Below are positions 29,901-38,404 of a DNA stretch of 64,000 bases, piece after piece. The first letter of the stretch is position 1; every line of letters begins with the position of its first letter. The position numbers were made by a program, and so were the translations under genes. The notes below the pieces were generated by a model. The model searched no databases and was not told where the DNA came from. It worked only from the letters and a program-made list of their open reading frames with translations. This DNA is from Bermanella sp049115935 (GTDB lineage: Bacteria; Pseudomonadota; Gammaproteobacteria; Pseudomonadales; Oceanobacteraceae): positions 1 through 64,000 of the forward strand of contig JAGDZK010000093.1 of NCBI GenBank assembly GCA_049115935.1. The letters are read 5' to 3'.

Positions 29901-30376
29901 TATTAAATCAAGCCGAAAGTGGCAAGTTTATTGTTGGTAGCTCGTTTGATGTGGCCGTTAATGCTCTACCAACCGGTGCCAACCCTGGTGCACGCATACA
30001 GCCTTATGCAACGTTTGTTGACTTATATTGCAGTGATGGCACACAAACACTTGCCAACTATAACTACCCTACTCAGCATACATTTAAGTGGGCACTAGAG
30101 ACCTGTGGCGACACCACATTAAGAATTGAAATTGGTCAGCTAACGTTAATGAAAAACTACCCAGGTGTGAAAGGCTTTAGTAAGTTCTTGCAAGAGTTCC
30201 AAGATGGACGCCATATCTTTTCATCCAGCGACTTTCCTAACCAGCAAGCGCAATTAGAAAACTCAAATGTTAGCTTTATTGATATTAACTTTGAAATTCG
30301 AGGCCAGCGCCCCGTTATTCAAATGTTAGATAGTGTGCCTTTACAGCTACCTGAAGTAGCGGCTCATTGTTGGTAA
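26954..30376 (+). CDS. tssM: TssM (IcmF-like) inner-membrane protein
   Basis: 1140 residues. Two N-terminal membrane helices (about 5-25 and 36-54) precede a cytoplasmic NTPase-like domain with Walker A GRPTSGKS (residues 125-132) and a VIDTAG Walker B-like motif (about 168-173). A third membrane helix at about 409-427 is followed by a large periplasmic region. A Lys-rich segment lies at about residues 775-810 (nt 29280-29380), and the C-terminal domain that contacts TssJ ends the protein. Both nucleotide motifs look intact. It is the last gene before the fused sheath gene, which starts 6 bp downstream. Confidence 0.95.
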   Translation: MKTFLRILMWIFVALLVSAIVLSVNYLLEQPLENGLMALAVIFGLYLTFILLRKLFIRLRAKAQVRGLLNLGKEDEVDDELGMTSAELNRSLKNGWNTTIKALKKSQLKYQGDPLYALPWYMVFGRPTSGKSTSLRNSKLLLPSIDLSEHKDGSTLNLEWWLYEEGIVIDTAGRYAVPDNMERDRKEWNSLLSMIAKHRQKEPLNGLVLAIAADRLLGCSEEEILEEGRQVRNSINHLMDKLEVKVPVYLMVTKSDLIPGFKEWAEYLPEELKTQAMGYLNEATTSDVDTVVDKALDNVLDRLKEVRLLMMEQTENPDASLLTLPRSMESIRSGLHVFIKTALKGNAYQEAPHFRGLYFSSSLQEKNGENVRNGLFLHDFFTKILPADRGSLISLPSALRIKSAARKYALGISGAVTFSSIVGLTALYNTDKAVLDDIYTNYGDTAISVSKEQTPSDVLVSAYRLKNLIDSMTAYKEQEYLPWTTLLGQANQVDTLRDQFLEFVRVNLMKPYDSQLKLSIDQLKEGQTSALAGGLVRRINVIQNRLAPDSDIPVMPIGSEYLLVQNDSIDAEESELFNEVYSAYVGWTHSLVDLAEEKKTLQAALLYLVKHNHGDYNWIVQWANSQDFDGYRLKDFWGGSYKVVNPPTIDAAYTLEGYEFIQEFLTEFKLANSEDKQLSEIQEDFDKYYQRQYIEAWLSFAQRFDEGKLQQRDKKEWQQLLERFATADNPYFSLLDTMNEQLSVFESANFNSKEQLAFFAEVQSYSVADGRKGKPNTKLLKKALGKFGKVGKMAKKAMKIHKKATKGQKGGEQMDSALDDAVVAVDAYKQALAEIAFKSDSRTQSLSSVTDLFKVPDALESGNGSMGTAWMSIKELQALIGKPVSTSKVFWHLFVGPMYAIYDYMENESSCEIQDRWQNDVLATLDGVSSNQIGNLVVGEGGVLWNFLDTQIEPFIEKKYKRGIVRANVEQRSIKLSEELLEVLNQAESGKFIVGSSFDVAVNALPTGANPGARIQPYATFVDLYCSDGTQTLANYNYPTQHTFKWALETCGDTTLRIEIGQLTLMKNYPGVKGFSKFLQEFQDGRHIFSSSDFPNQQAQLENSNVSFIDINFEIRGQRPVIQMLDSVPLQLPEVAAHCW

Positions 30377-30382
30377 CCTATT

Positions 30383-32077
30383 ATGAATCCAGCTAACAAT
30401 GTAACCGACAGAATTAATCTAGTGTATGAAGACCACAAGCAACAACAGGTCGAATTACCCTTACGATTATTGGTCATGTCTGATTTATCAGGTGATTCGC
30501 GTAGCCAAGATATGGGGTTGTGCGAATTAGTAACCGTTGAAAATGGCATCAATCAATTAATGGGGGCGATGGATATATCCTTAAGCCTTTCGTTGCCTAA
30601 TCAGCTCAATCCTGATTCTGATGACGCTGTGGATCTTGATATTGCATTTTATGGCGTCGATGATTTTGAACCTGAAAATTTATTGATGGCAGCACCCTAT
30701 TTGGCGCAAGCCTATCAGTTGTACCGACAACTGGGTGATGAGTCTGTTCGTACTCATCACTTAATAGAATCTTTAGCCGATTACGGCCTTAATACGCAAG
30801 TTGATCTAGATTACACACAACGCCTTGTTTTACAACAAGAGTTGCATGAACGTATTAATAGCCAGCTTAATTTAATTGTGCAACATGAAAAATTTAGAGC
30901 TTTAGAGTCTAGTTGGCGTTCATTGAGTTTTTTAGAAACGTTTATTGATTATAAAGAAAACATCGAGCTGATTATTGCCAATGTTTCCAAGCAGGCATTA
31001 ATCGAAGACTTTGAAGACTCGCCTGATGTTACCCAGTCGCGCTTATTTGACTTGGTCTATGCAGCAGAGTTTGGTCAATTTGGTGGTCGCCCGTATACAC
31101 TTATGATTGGCGATTACGAATTTACAAACCGTGCCCAGGATATTGCGCTATTAACGTCAATCTCTAAAATTTCAGCCATGAGTCACTGTCCTTTTATGAG
31201 CGCGGCCTCTGGGCATTTATTTGGTGTGGATAATTTTTCTGATTTTTCTCGTATTCGTGATATCAGTGCGCATTTTGATCAACCTAATTATGCCAAGTGG
31301 AATAGCTTTCGTGAAAACCAAGATAGCCGCTATGTTTGCTTAACACTTCCTCGGTTCATACTGCGATCTAGTTACCGCTTAAGTGGTGAGGGATTTGAAT
31401 TCATTGAAAGTGCAGCTAAAGATAAAATTGGCTTATGGGGCAACAGTGCTTTTGCCCTTGCTACCCGCTTCATTAATAGCTTTAGCCAATATCGTTGGTT
31501 CGTCAATGTTACCGGTGAAGAGTATGGGTTGCTGGATGAGATTCGAATGCATCCTTCGCAAACTCAATTAGGGACATTAATTCCAACTGAAGTGTTAATT
31601 TCAGAACGCAGCACTAATGAATTAATTAACAATGGCTTTACCCCACTATCGATTCATAAACGCACTGGTAGAGCGGGTTTTACCGCCATACCGTCTTGCC
31701 ATGCCATGGTATTTAATGAACAAGACAAACATGCATTGCTTAACCAAAAATTGGTTACACAAATACCTTACCTGCTGATTAGTTGTCGTTTTTCACAATA
31801 CATAAAAGTGATGCAACGTGAAAATATTGGCTCCTGGTTAACGCGTTCTCAAATTGATCAGTCTATTAATCGCTGGCTAAAGCAATATGTATCCGACATG
31901 GATAACCCCGCACCAGCGGTACGCTCGCGCAGGCCCCTAAGAAATGCCAGCATCATTGTAAGAGACATGGAAGATAAAGCAGGTTGGTTTTTATCAACCA
32001 TTAGTATTACCCCCCACTTTAAATTTATGGGGCAATCTTTCACCTTAACTGAACGTGGCCGTTTAGAAAAAGCTTAA
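30383..32077 (+). CDS. Natural TssB-TssC fusion, paralogous T6SS sheath protein (564 aa)
   Basis: Residues about 7-118 resemble TssB: DRINLVYEDHKQQQVELPLR at the start, then LPNQLNPDSDDAVDLDIAFY and FEPENLL, in the same order as TssB residues 10-125. Residues about 144-564 align with TssC from its residue 60 onward: FRALESSWRSLSFL, EDFEDSPDVTQSRLF, EFGQFGGRPY, QRENIGSWLTRSQID, DNPAPAVRSRRPLRNA and PHFKFMGQSFTLTERG. The junction drops the last ~35 residues of TssB and the first ~59 of TssC, including the helix LLDQVMAETRM that ClpV should recognise. There is no stop or frameshift in the joined frame, so this is not an assembly break inside a pair of genes. Separate tssB and tssC lie 8 kb upstream. 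It starts 6 bp after tssM, and hcp2 follows 16 bp later with a good ribosome site. Likely an alternative sheath or sheath-capping subunit; the function is inferred. Confidence 0.88.
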   Translation: MNPANNVTDRINLVYEDHKQQQVELPLRLLVMSDLSGDSRSQDMGLCELVTVENGINQLMGAMDISLSLSLPNQLNPDSDDAVDLDIAFYGVDDFEPENLLMAAPYLAQAYQLYRQLGDESVRTHHLIESLADYGLNTQVDLDYTQRLVLQQELHERINSQLNLIVQHEKFRALESSWRSLSFLETFIDYKENIELIIANVSKQALIEDFEDSPDVTQSRLFDLVYAAEFGQFGGRPYTLMIGDYEFTNRAQDIALLTSISKISAMSHCPFMSAASGHLFGVDNFSDFSRIRDISAHFDQPNYAKWNSFRENQDSRYVCLTLPRFILRSSYRLSGEGFEFIESAAKDKIGLWGNSAFALATRFINSFSQYRWFVNVTGEEYGLLDEIRMHPSQTQLGTLIPTEVLISERSTNELINNGFTPLSIHKRTGRAGFTAIPSCHAMVFNEQDKHALLNQKLVTQIPYLLISCRFSQYIKVMQRENIGSWLTRSQIDQSINRWLKQYVSDMDNPAPAVRSRRPLRNASIIVRDMEDKAGWFLSTISITPHFKFMGQSFTLTERGRLEKA

Positions 32078-32093
32078 ATTAAGGGAGTAAATT

Positions 32094-32576
32094 ATGGCAT
32101 TACCAGGTTACATGAAAATCACGGCTGAGAATCAAGGCCAAATTGAAGGTGAATGCGATCTAGATAGCCGAGATGGGTTTGTGGTTATCCAAGGTATTCA
32201 ACATAGCGTTAAGCTGCCAACCGATAATCGTGGCCTACCTAATGGCCGCCGCGTGCATTTACCCATTACGGTATTAAAAGAAATTGATCGTACCAGCCCT
32301 ATGCTTTACCAAGCATTGAGTGATGGTGAATTATTAACTGAGGTGATTATTGACTGGTACCGTTTAGACGGCGCGGGCATGGAAGAACTGTACTATCGCC
32401 AAATTCTTAAAAACGCACAAATTACCGCCATTGATTTTGTTGTAGAGCACACATCTGACGTGGTTAACAACGCAAAAGGCCACATGGAAAAAGTCTCCTT
32501 TATTTATGACAGTATTATTTGGAGTCATGAAGTCGATGGCATTGAATACGAAGATAACTTTGGAGCCACGGCCTAA
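32094..32576 (+). CDS. Second Hcp-family tube protein
   Basis: 160 residues of the Hcp family: starts MALPGYMKITAENQGQIEGE, with GRRVHLPITVLKEIDRTSP and IIDWYRLDGAGMEELYYRQ in the usual places, and ends SIIWSHEVDGIEYEDNFGA. It is clearly diverged from the 170-aa Hcp at 23698. It lacks the longer N-terminal insertion and the HINPGAITWTHEA end. It has a GGGAG ribosome site and directly follows the fused sheath gene. Its stop overlaps the tssE start by one base. The pairing of a second tube with a second sheath gene suggests that the two proteins act together. Confidence 0.92.
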   Translation: MALPGYMKITAENQGQIEGECDLDSRDGFVVIQGIQHSVKLPTDNRGLPNGRRVHLPITVLKEIDRTSPMLYQALSDGELLTEVIIDWYRLDGAGMEELYYRQILKNAQITAIDFVVEHTSDVVNNAKGHMEKVSFIYDSIIWSHEVDGIEYEDNFGATA

Positions 32577-32992
32577 TGTCTCAGGTACGCTTCTTAAAAC
32601 GAGTTGCCCTTTGGCAAAATAGTAAACAGGGCTCAGTGCCTAAAGTCTCGTTTGAAGAGCAGCTATTGATCGATATAGAACGCTTATTAAATAGCCGACA
32701 AGGTAACGTTCTTATTGATCAGGCAATGGGATTACCGGATCTGCAAGGTCAGTTTCAATCCCATGGTATCCCTGACTTGGATATTTTGACCGAGCAAATT
32801 CGTTTACAACTAACTGAATTTGAAACACGCCTAGCAAAATTCAGCTTATTTTTAGATGAAGATAATAACGATGTATCGTGTTATAGCTGGAAATTAAACG
32901 GCACCTCTACCACGAATCAACTCACCCACAATATTTTGGCCAACATAAAAGTGTTTTCTAACGGCCAAATTGTAGTGGAGCCAACAGTTTAA
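32576..32992 (+). CDS. tssE: TssE, gp25-like baseplate protein
   Basis: 138 residues of the gp25/TssE family. The IERLLNSRQGNVLIDQAMGLPD segment (about 34-55) and the later EIR-type strand around FETRLAKFSLF are characteristic. TssE joins TssF, TssG and TssK in the baseplate wedge, where it initiates sheath polymerisation. Its start overlaps the hcp2 stop (TAATG). tssF follows 4 bp after its stop. Confidence 0.88.
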   Translation: MSQVRFLKRVALWQNSKQGSVPKVSFEEQLLIDIERLLNSRQGNVLIDQAMGLPDLQGQFQSHGIPDLDILTEQIRLQLTEFETRLAKFSLFLDEDNNDVSCYSWKLNGTSTTNQLTHNILANIKVFSNGQIVVEPTV

Positions 32993-32996
32993 TATT

Positions 32997-34700
32997 ATGA
33001 AAATTGAAAGCTATCAAACAGAGCTGCAAGCTCTTAAAGAAAACGCCCGTGAATTTGCGAAGAAATATCCTGCATTAGCGCCCCACCTTGCAGGTAGCAG
33101 CAGCGATCCTGATGTTGAGCGTATACTACAAGGTACCGCTTATTTAAGCGCGGGTATTCAAGACAGGTTAGATACCGACTTCCCTGAATTTGCTCAATCG
33201 ATTTTAAGGCTGGTAGCACCAGATTATTTGAAAGAAATACCTGCTACAACCATTATTGAATTTAAACCACGTAACATTTTAAACAATGCGGTGACGATTA
33301 AAGCGAAATCAAAAATTGATTCACAAAAAATTCAAGGGGTTAGCTGTCGCTTTCAAACCTGTAGCGATATAGATGTTCACCCATTAACCATTAATGCGGT
33401 GGAGTTGAATCAATTTGGTGGTTATTCAGAACTCGATATTATTATCAATAATACTAGCCTTTCAAATACTGATGTATTCATATCTGACCTGCCACTGCAT
33501 ATCTCTGGCGATTATGTCAATGCAAGTCAGCTTTACTATTTGTTAACAAAAAAAATGGCCTCAGTATCAATTGTATACGGTAATCAAACACAAACATTGG
33601 TTGACTCTAAAGTTGAGCCTATGGGTTGGAATGATGACTTTTCTCTGCTTGAAACCAGCAAAACACAATTAAATAGCTACCGTCGATTACAAGAGTACTT
33701 TATTAATAAATATAAGTTCTTGTTCTTGAACGTTTCTGGTTTTGATAAAAACAAACCACTGCCTAAAGCCTTTAAGCTTCGTTTTCGTTTAAGTAAAAAC
33801 ACAGAAACCACTCAGGTTAACATTAATAGCTTTAAGTTATTTTGTGCGCCTGCGGTTAATTTATTTGATACAACGGCCGAGCCTATTCCACTTGATCATA
33901 AACAAAGTGATTTAGCGTTAAAACCTGTTAGAAATGTGAATAACCAATTTACAATTTATTCTATTTTAGATGTACAAGGCCAAAATCGTCGCTCAAGTGA
34001 AAAAACCAAGTATTTAGATTTTTCGCTGTCAGCTAAGCAACAAAATACTCAGCCCGTATATGAGCTTATTCAAAAAGCAACGGACCAATCCCACAGCCAA
34101 GCTATTTTACGCGTTAACTTTCCTGAGGGTAAAGAGCTGCCAACAAGAGAAGTGATAACCGCCGATATTCGTTGCTCTAACGGCCCGCTCACACAAATGT
34201 TAAAAGTGGGTGATGTGAACATCAATACACCAGATGTGCCCGATTTAGTAAGCTTTTCGAATATCTCAGCGGTAAGTGAATATATTCCACCGCAAACAGA
34301 TGGCCGCATCTTGTGGAATCTATTAGCACACCTAACGGTTAACTATTTACCTTTAGCTAATTTAGACAATCTTAAAGTATTACTTAACCTTTATAACCCA
34401 ACCAACCAAACCGACGCTAAAGAGCGCGCAGCAAACGAAAAGCGCATTGATTCATTACTCAGAATGTCGGTAGAGCCAAGTGAAAAGCTTTTACGCGGTT
34501 ACTTAGTACGTGGGCAATCAATTGAGCTAAGCGTTGATGGTTCAGGCTTTGCAAGTACAGGGGATATGTATTTATTTGGTGAACTGTTAAATAAACTGTA
34601 TTCGCAATTCGCTGATATTAATAGTTATGTCAACTTTACGCTGATCAATGACAACACTGGGGAGCAGTTGCAATGGCAGCCAAACTTAGTGAGTCTTTAG
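32997..34700 (+). CDS. tssF: TssF baseplate protein
   Basis: 567 residues, matching the VasA/TssF family. The N-terminal YQTELQALKENAREFAKKYP is followed by DPDVERILQG and FPEFAQSILRLVAPDYLKEI, which are hallmarks. The C-terminal part contains SLLRMSVEPSEKLLRGYLVRG. TssF and TssG form the wedge core of the baseplate. The gene overlaps tssG by 28 bp, pointing to translational coupling. Confidence 0.95.
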   Translation: MKIESYQTELQALKENAREFAKKYPALAPHLAGSSSDPDVERILQGTAYLSAGIQDRLDTDFPEFAQSILRLVAPDYLKEIPATTIIEFKPRNILNNAVTIKAKSKIDSQKIQGVSCRFQTCSDIDVHPLTINAVELNQFGGYSELDIIINNTSLSNTDVFISDLPLHISGDYVNASQLYYLLTKKMASVSIVYGNQTQTLVDSKVEPMGWNDDFSLLETSKTQLNSYRRLQEYFINKYKFLFLNVSGFDKNKPLPKAFKLRFRLSKNTETTQVNINSFKLFCAPAVNLFDTTAEPIPLDHKQSDLALKPVRNVNNQFTIYSILDVQGQNRRSSEKTKYLDFSLSAKQQNTQPVYELIQKATDQSHSQAILRVNFPEGKELPTREVITADIRCSNGPLTQMLKVGDVNINTPDVPDLVSFSNISAVSEYIPPQTDGRILWNLLAHLTVNYLPLANLDNLKVLLNLYNPTNQTDAKERAANEKRIDSLLRMSVEPSEKLLRGYLVRGQSIELSVDGSGFASTGDMYLFGELLNKLYSQFADINSYVNFTLINDNTGEQLQWQPNLVSL

Positions 34701-35653
34701 CAAGCCTTGAAAAAGATATTCTTGATCAACCTCAGCAGTATGAGTTTTTTCAAGCGTATCGTTTATTAGAGAATGTTAACCAGACATTCCCGGTATCCCC
34801 TAGACGCCCTGCTAGAAAAATTGAGGTACGCCCCACATTATCATTGGGTTATACCGACCAAGATATTCATGAGGTTAAAGCCTTAGATAAACAGCGCGGC
34901 TATGAGATTATCTCACAGCTACCTGGTTTATACGGTGTCGCTTCACCGCTGCCTGATTTCTACAATGAAGAACTGCTTGATAATGAATGGGATGAACTAG
35001 AAGCCCCTAGAGAGTTTCTGGATATTATCCATAAGCAGTTGTTTCCAAAACTGTATCAAGCATGGCGACTATATAAGCTTAACCTTAATACGCTTGAACG
35101 CTCACAAAGCAGTTATTGGAACCTTTTATACAGTTTAATGGGCGAGCCAAATACCGATAGTGACGATATCAAAGCATTAAAGCTGCGATATTTCTCTTTG
35201 TTTTCTAACAAAGAGCGATCTAAAGATGGCCTACTTGCCATCGTCTCTGATTTTCTTGAAATTGATGATGTGCAAATAAAAGAGTTTGCACCTAGTTTTA
35301 TGACAATTAAACCTGAACTTCGCTGTCAGCTTGGCCAGAAAAATCATCAATTAGGTGATGCTCATTTGGGTTCAAAAATCATGACTCAAACCCTCAAAGT
35401 AACCATTGATCTATTGAATTTAACTCAATCACAATATGACAAAATTCAATCAAATAATGAAACAATTGAGACGCTCAAGCAATTAATTAAACATTATTTA
35501 AGAAAACCATTAACCGTTGATATTCAGCTACATGTTAATGCAGAGCATGATCAACTTATGCTTGGTGAGTCATGGAATCAATTGGGCATTACCGCAATAC
35601 TCGGCCAAAATGCCAAAAGCCATCGTTCTATCATGGTGAGTGTACTGGATTAA
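34673..35653 (+). CDS. tssG: TssG baseplate protein
   Basis: 326 residues of the VasB/TssG family. YEFFQAYRLLENVNQTFP lies near the N-terminus, followed by RPTLSLGYTDQDI and LPGLYGVASPLPDFYNEELL, the classic TssG segments. It builds the baseplate wedge with TssF and TssE. The start lies inside tssF (28-bp overlap). The DUF2169 gene begins 3 bp after its stop. Confidence 0.93.
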   Translation: MAAKLSESLASLEKDILDQPQQYEFFQAYRLLENVNQTFPVSPRRPARKIEVRPTLSLGYTDQDIHEVKALDKQRGYEIISQLPGLYGVASPLPDFYNEELLDNEWDELEAPREFLDIIHKQLFPKLYQAWRLYKLNLNTLERSQSSYWNLLYSLMGEPNTDSDDIKALKLRYFSLFSNKERSKDGLLAIVSDFLEIDDVQIKEFAPSFMTIKPELRCQLGQKNHQLGDAHLGSKIMTQTLKVTIDLLNLTQSQYDKIQSNNETIETLKQLIKHYLRKPLTVDIQLHVNAEHDQLMLGESWNQLGITAILGQNAKSHRSIMVSVLD

Positions 35654-35656
35654 ACC

Positions 35657-38404
35657 ATGAATATTATTCAACCTTTAGATTTAGAAACCGGTTACCGTAC
35701 TTTTAGCTTTCGACAAGAAAACTACTTAACCATTACTACTAAGCTGTATTTCCCACTCACTGGCGGAGACCCTGAACTTTTCTCAGATGCTTATAAAGCC
35801 ATGAGTGAATTACCCACGCCTTTTATAGATGAAGGCCTACCAAAAGTATCGCCTGAATACTTTATAGCCGGTAATGTTATGGCCCGTAATGGCAAACCAA
35901 TAGAAGGTATGCCAATTGGTTGTACATTTGCATGTTTGAATAAACGTTTGCATGCCACGGGGGATCGTTATTGGTTAGGTGGAATAACGGGAACATCAAA
36001 ACCTTCCCCATTTATCACCATGCCGTTATCGTGGGAACATGCCTTTGGTGGCAAGCAGTTTGACGACAACCCAAGCGGGCAAGGCATTGATAAAGTGGCC
36101 ACGGATCTTGGTGATAAACTGGTTAAAATGCCAAATATTGAATACCCAGACAAACTGCTCACCTCTTTAAGTCAACGGCCCAAGCCTGCTGGTTTTTCTA
36201 TGTTGATGGCTGACCACCCTCAAAGATTGAAAAACATGGGTACTTATGATGAACAATGGTTAAAGGAAGATTTCCCGGGGTATCCAAAAGATTTTAATTT
36301 TTCAGCGTTTAATTGTGCCCCTGCTGACCAAATACTACCTAGCCCTATTAACGGTGGAGAGCCCTTTGAGCTAGAAGGATTTCATGCCGATTTTTCAAAC
36401 ATAGAAGGAAAAATACCTGAATTTACTGTTAAAACCTTTATTGTGAAAAAGGGTATTGAAGTCAGTGATTTAAGTGTTTCAGATTTACAAGAAATTAAAA
36501 CCAGCATTGATACGGTTGTATTTTTCCCTAATCAACTAATGGGTATGTTGGTTTATCGTGCGACCATTAAAATTGACAGCACCGATGCCAGTGATTATCA
36601 ACATATTTTATCGGCTTATGAAGATAAACTAACCAAACGCGATAAATCCCATTATTTAAATTCGTTGGTGGGTCGTATTCACCCTGACCTTAATATGCAA
36701 TATGCATTAACCACTAAAGACCTAATTCCTCTTGGTATTCCATGTGGCATGGCCCGTTTAACACAGCAAGATGCTGACCCTAAAATGCTGTTAGCTGAGC
36801 ATATAGAGGCGCAATTGAATGAGACTATCTCCGAAAGTGTTAATGAAACCAAACAACAATTGCAAACCCTTATTGAGCAACAAAAAGCACAAGGCCTTGA
36901 TACCAGCTTATTAGAAAAGCAACTGGCAGAATTTGGCATAATAAAAAAAGATGAATGGCAACTTAAGTTTGAAGCCATCAGTAATCGCTTAGCCCCTATC
37001 GATGAAAAAACCGGTCAAGTGGATTTACAAAAAGTTGATTTCCGTGCATTTGATGACCTATCTAAATTAAGCATGGAATACGCTGAGTTTCAAAAAAACA
37101 AAGCAAAACAACAAATAGAGCAGCAAATTGAAGATGCCCTAGTACAAGGCAATACTCATGTAGCGAACGAATTAGATAATGTTCTTAATCGCTTTGAACT
37201 CCCTCCTAAATTACCACGGCCAGCGGACCCAAAAGCCACATTACTCAGAATACAAGAGTCACTAGGTGCACAAAACCAATCAAATATAGATTTGGCAACA
37301 TTAGAATCCCAGTTAACGCAAGGTTATCAAGCGCAAATTGAAGGATATAAAATGGGTGCCCACATGATGGATTTGGGCCGCCCACCATTAGAAGACCAGC
37401 ATGCATTATTACAAGCAGAGGTTGATGCCTTGATCGATAAAGGCGCTTCTTTAAAATATATGGATTTAGCCGGGCTTAATTTTGCAAACCGTGATTTATC
37501 GGGCGTGGATTTTTCATATTGTTATTTAGAGCAATGTGATTTCTCACATGCTAACTTAACGGACGCCAATTTGAGCTATGCAATTACTGCTCGTAGTAAT
37601 TTTAAATATGCAACACTTATCAATACCAACCTTAATAACAGTAACATTGGTGCTTGTAGTTTTCAGCATGCAACCATAGATACACCTAACACCGAAAACA
37701 TTGAGTGCGCAAAATCTGACTTCTCTTATGCAAGCATTAAACAATTCATATTTAAAGATTGTTTAAACATGCTTGAAATGGTGTTTTATCAAACTCATTT
37801 TCAACACGTTAACTTTGGCGATGCAACGTTTTTAGAAACCTCGTTTAGTCACAGTATATTCGACGAGTGCCAATTAGAATCGGCTAGTTTCCAGCAGTCA
37901 AATTTAAGCAGCGTGCAGGTTAACCAAAGTACCTTTATTAGCTGTAATTTTATTGAATGCACAATGAACAGCTTAAGTGTAAAACACAGTGATTTTAGTA
38001 ATTGCCGCTTTCTAAATAAAACCACATTAATCAACAGCCAGTTTTACCACTCAATATTAGCCGACTGCACAATTAAAGGCATTGAGCTCACACACAGTAA
38101 GTTTATTAGCTGCACCCTTAACAATGCAGACCTTAGTGAAGCGGACGCCAGCTATTGTGTATTTGACGAATCCACTAGTAAAGATGCGCTTTTCATTAAA
38201 ACTAAATTCAGTCACGCCATACTCAATAACAATAACTTTATGTATAGCAACTTCATGCAGGCTGATTTAGTTAAGACGGATTTATCACATGCCAATTTAT
38301 ACGGCTGTGAATTTCTTGGGGCACATGTTCACAATACCGATTTTGCCCGTTCGAACATGAACGGGACAAAATTAGAGAATTGGAGGCCATCTAAATGGCA
38401 GTAA
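35657..38404 (+). CDS. DUF2169 plus pentapeptide-repeat T6SS accessory protein (TagAB-like)
   Basis: 915 residues. Residues about 15-310 form a DUF2169 domain, with GNVMARNGKPIEGMPIGCTF and MPLSWEHAFGGKQFDDNPSG. A long helical, Gln/Glu/Lys-rich linker occupies about 370-560. From about residue 598 to 905 there is a continuous right-handed pentapeptide-repeat helix of the A(D/N)LSx type, for example DLAGLNFANRDLSGVDFSYC. This layout is known from T6SS clusters (TagA/TagB/TagAB accessory proteins), usually next to DUF3540 and PAAR-like DUF4150 genes as here. Its role is unproven; adaptor or loading functions for the spike are proposed for the family. The 10-bp overlap with the next gene indicates coupling. 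Confidence 0.88.
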   Translation: MNIIQPLDLETGYRTFSFRQENYLTITTKLYFPLTGGDPELFSDAYKAMSELPTPFIDEGLPKVSPEYFIAGNVMARNGKPIEGMPIGCTFACLNKRLHATGDRYWLGGITGTSKPSPFITMPLSWEHAFGGKQFDDNPSGQGIDKVATDLGDKLVKMPNIEYPDKLLTSLSQRPKPAGFSMLMADHPQRLKNMGTYDEQWLKEDFPGYPKDFNFSAFNCAPADQILPSPINGGEPFELEGFHADFSNIEGKIPEFTVKTFIVKKGIEVSDLSVSDLQEIKTSIDTVVFFPNQLMGMLVYRATIKIDSTDASDYQHILSAYEDKLTKRDKSHYLNSLVGRIHPDLNMQYALTTKDLIPLGIPCGMARLTQQDADPKMLLAEHIEAQLNETISESVNETKQQLQTLIEQQKAQGLDTSLLEKQLAEFGIIKKDEWQLKFEAISNRLAPIDEKTGQVDLQKVDFRAFDDLSKLSMEYAEFQKNKAKQQIEQQIEDALVQGNTHVANELDNVLNRFELPPKLPRPADPKATLLRIQESLGAQNQSNIDLATLESQLTQGYQAQIEGYKMGAHMMDLGRPPLEDQHALLQAEVDALIDKGASLKYMDLAGLNFANRDLSGVDFSYCYLEQCDFSHANLTDANLSYAITARSNFKYATLINTNLNNSNIGACSFQHATIDTPNTENIECAKSDFSYASIKQFIFKDCLNMLEMVFYQTHFQHVNFGDATFLETSFSHSIFDECQLESASFQQSNLSSVQVNQSTFISCNFIECTMNSLSVKHSDFSNCRFLNKTTLINSQFYHSILADCTIKGIELTHSKFISCTLNNADLSEADASYCVFDESTSKDALFIKTKFSHAILNNNNFMYSNFMQADLVKTDLSHANLYGCEFLGAHVHNTDFARSNMNGTKLENWRPSKWQ

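Noticed and set aside
30383..32576. Fused sheath and second Hcp as a prophage tail remnant
   Set aside because: Both proteins are T6SS-type (TssB/TssC and Hcp families) and sit within the core operon with tight spacing; no phage genes are nearby.
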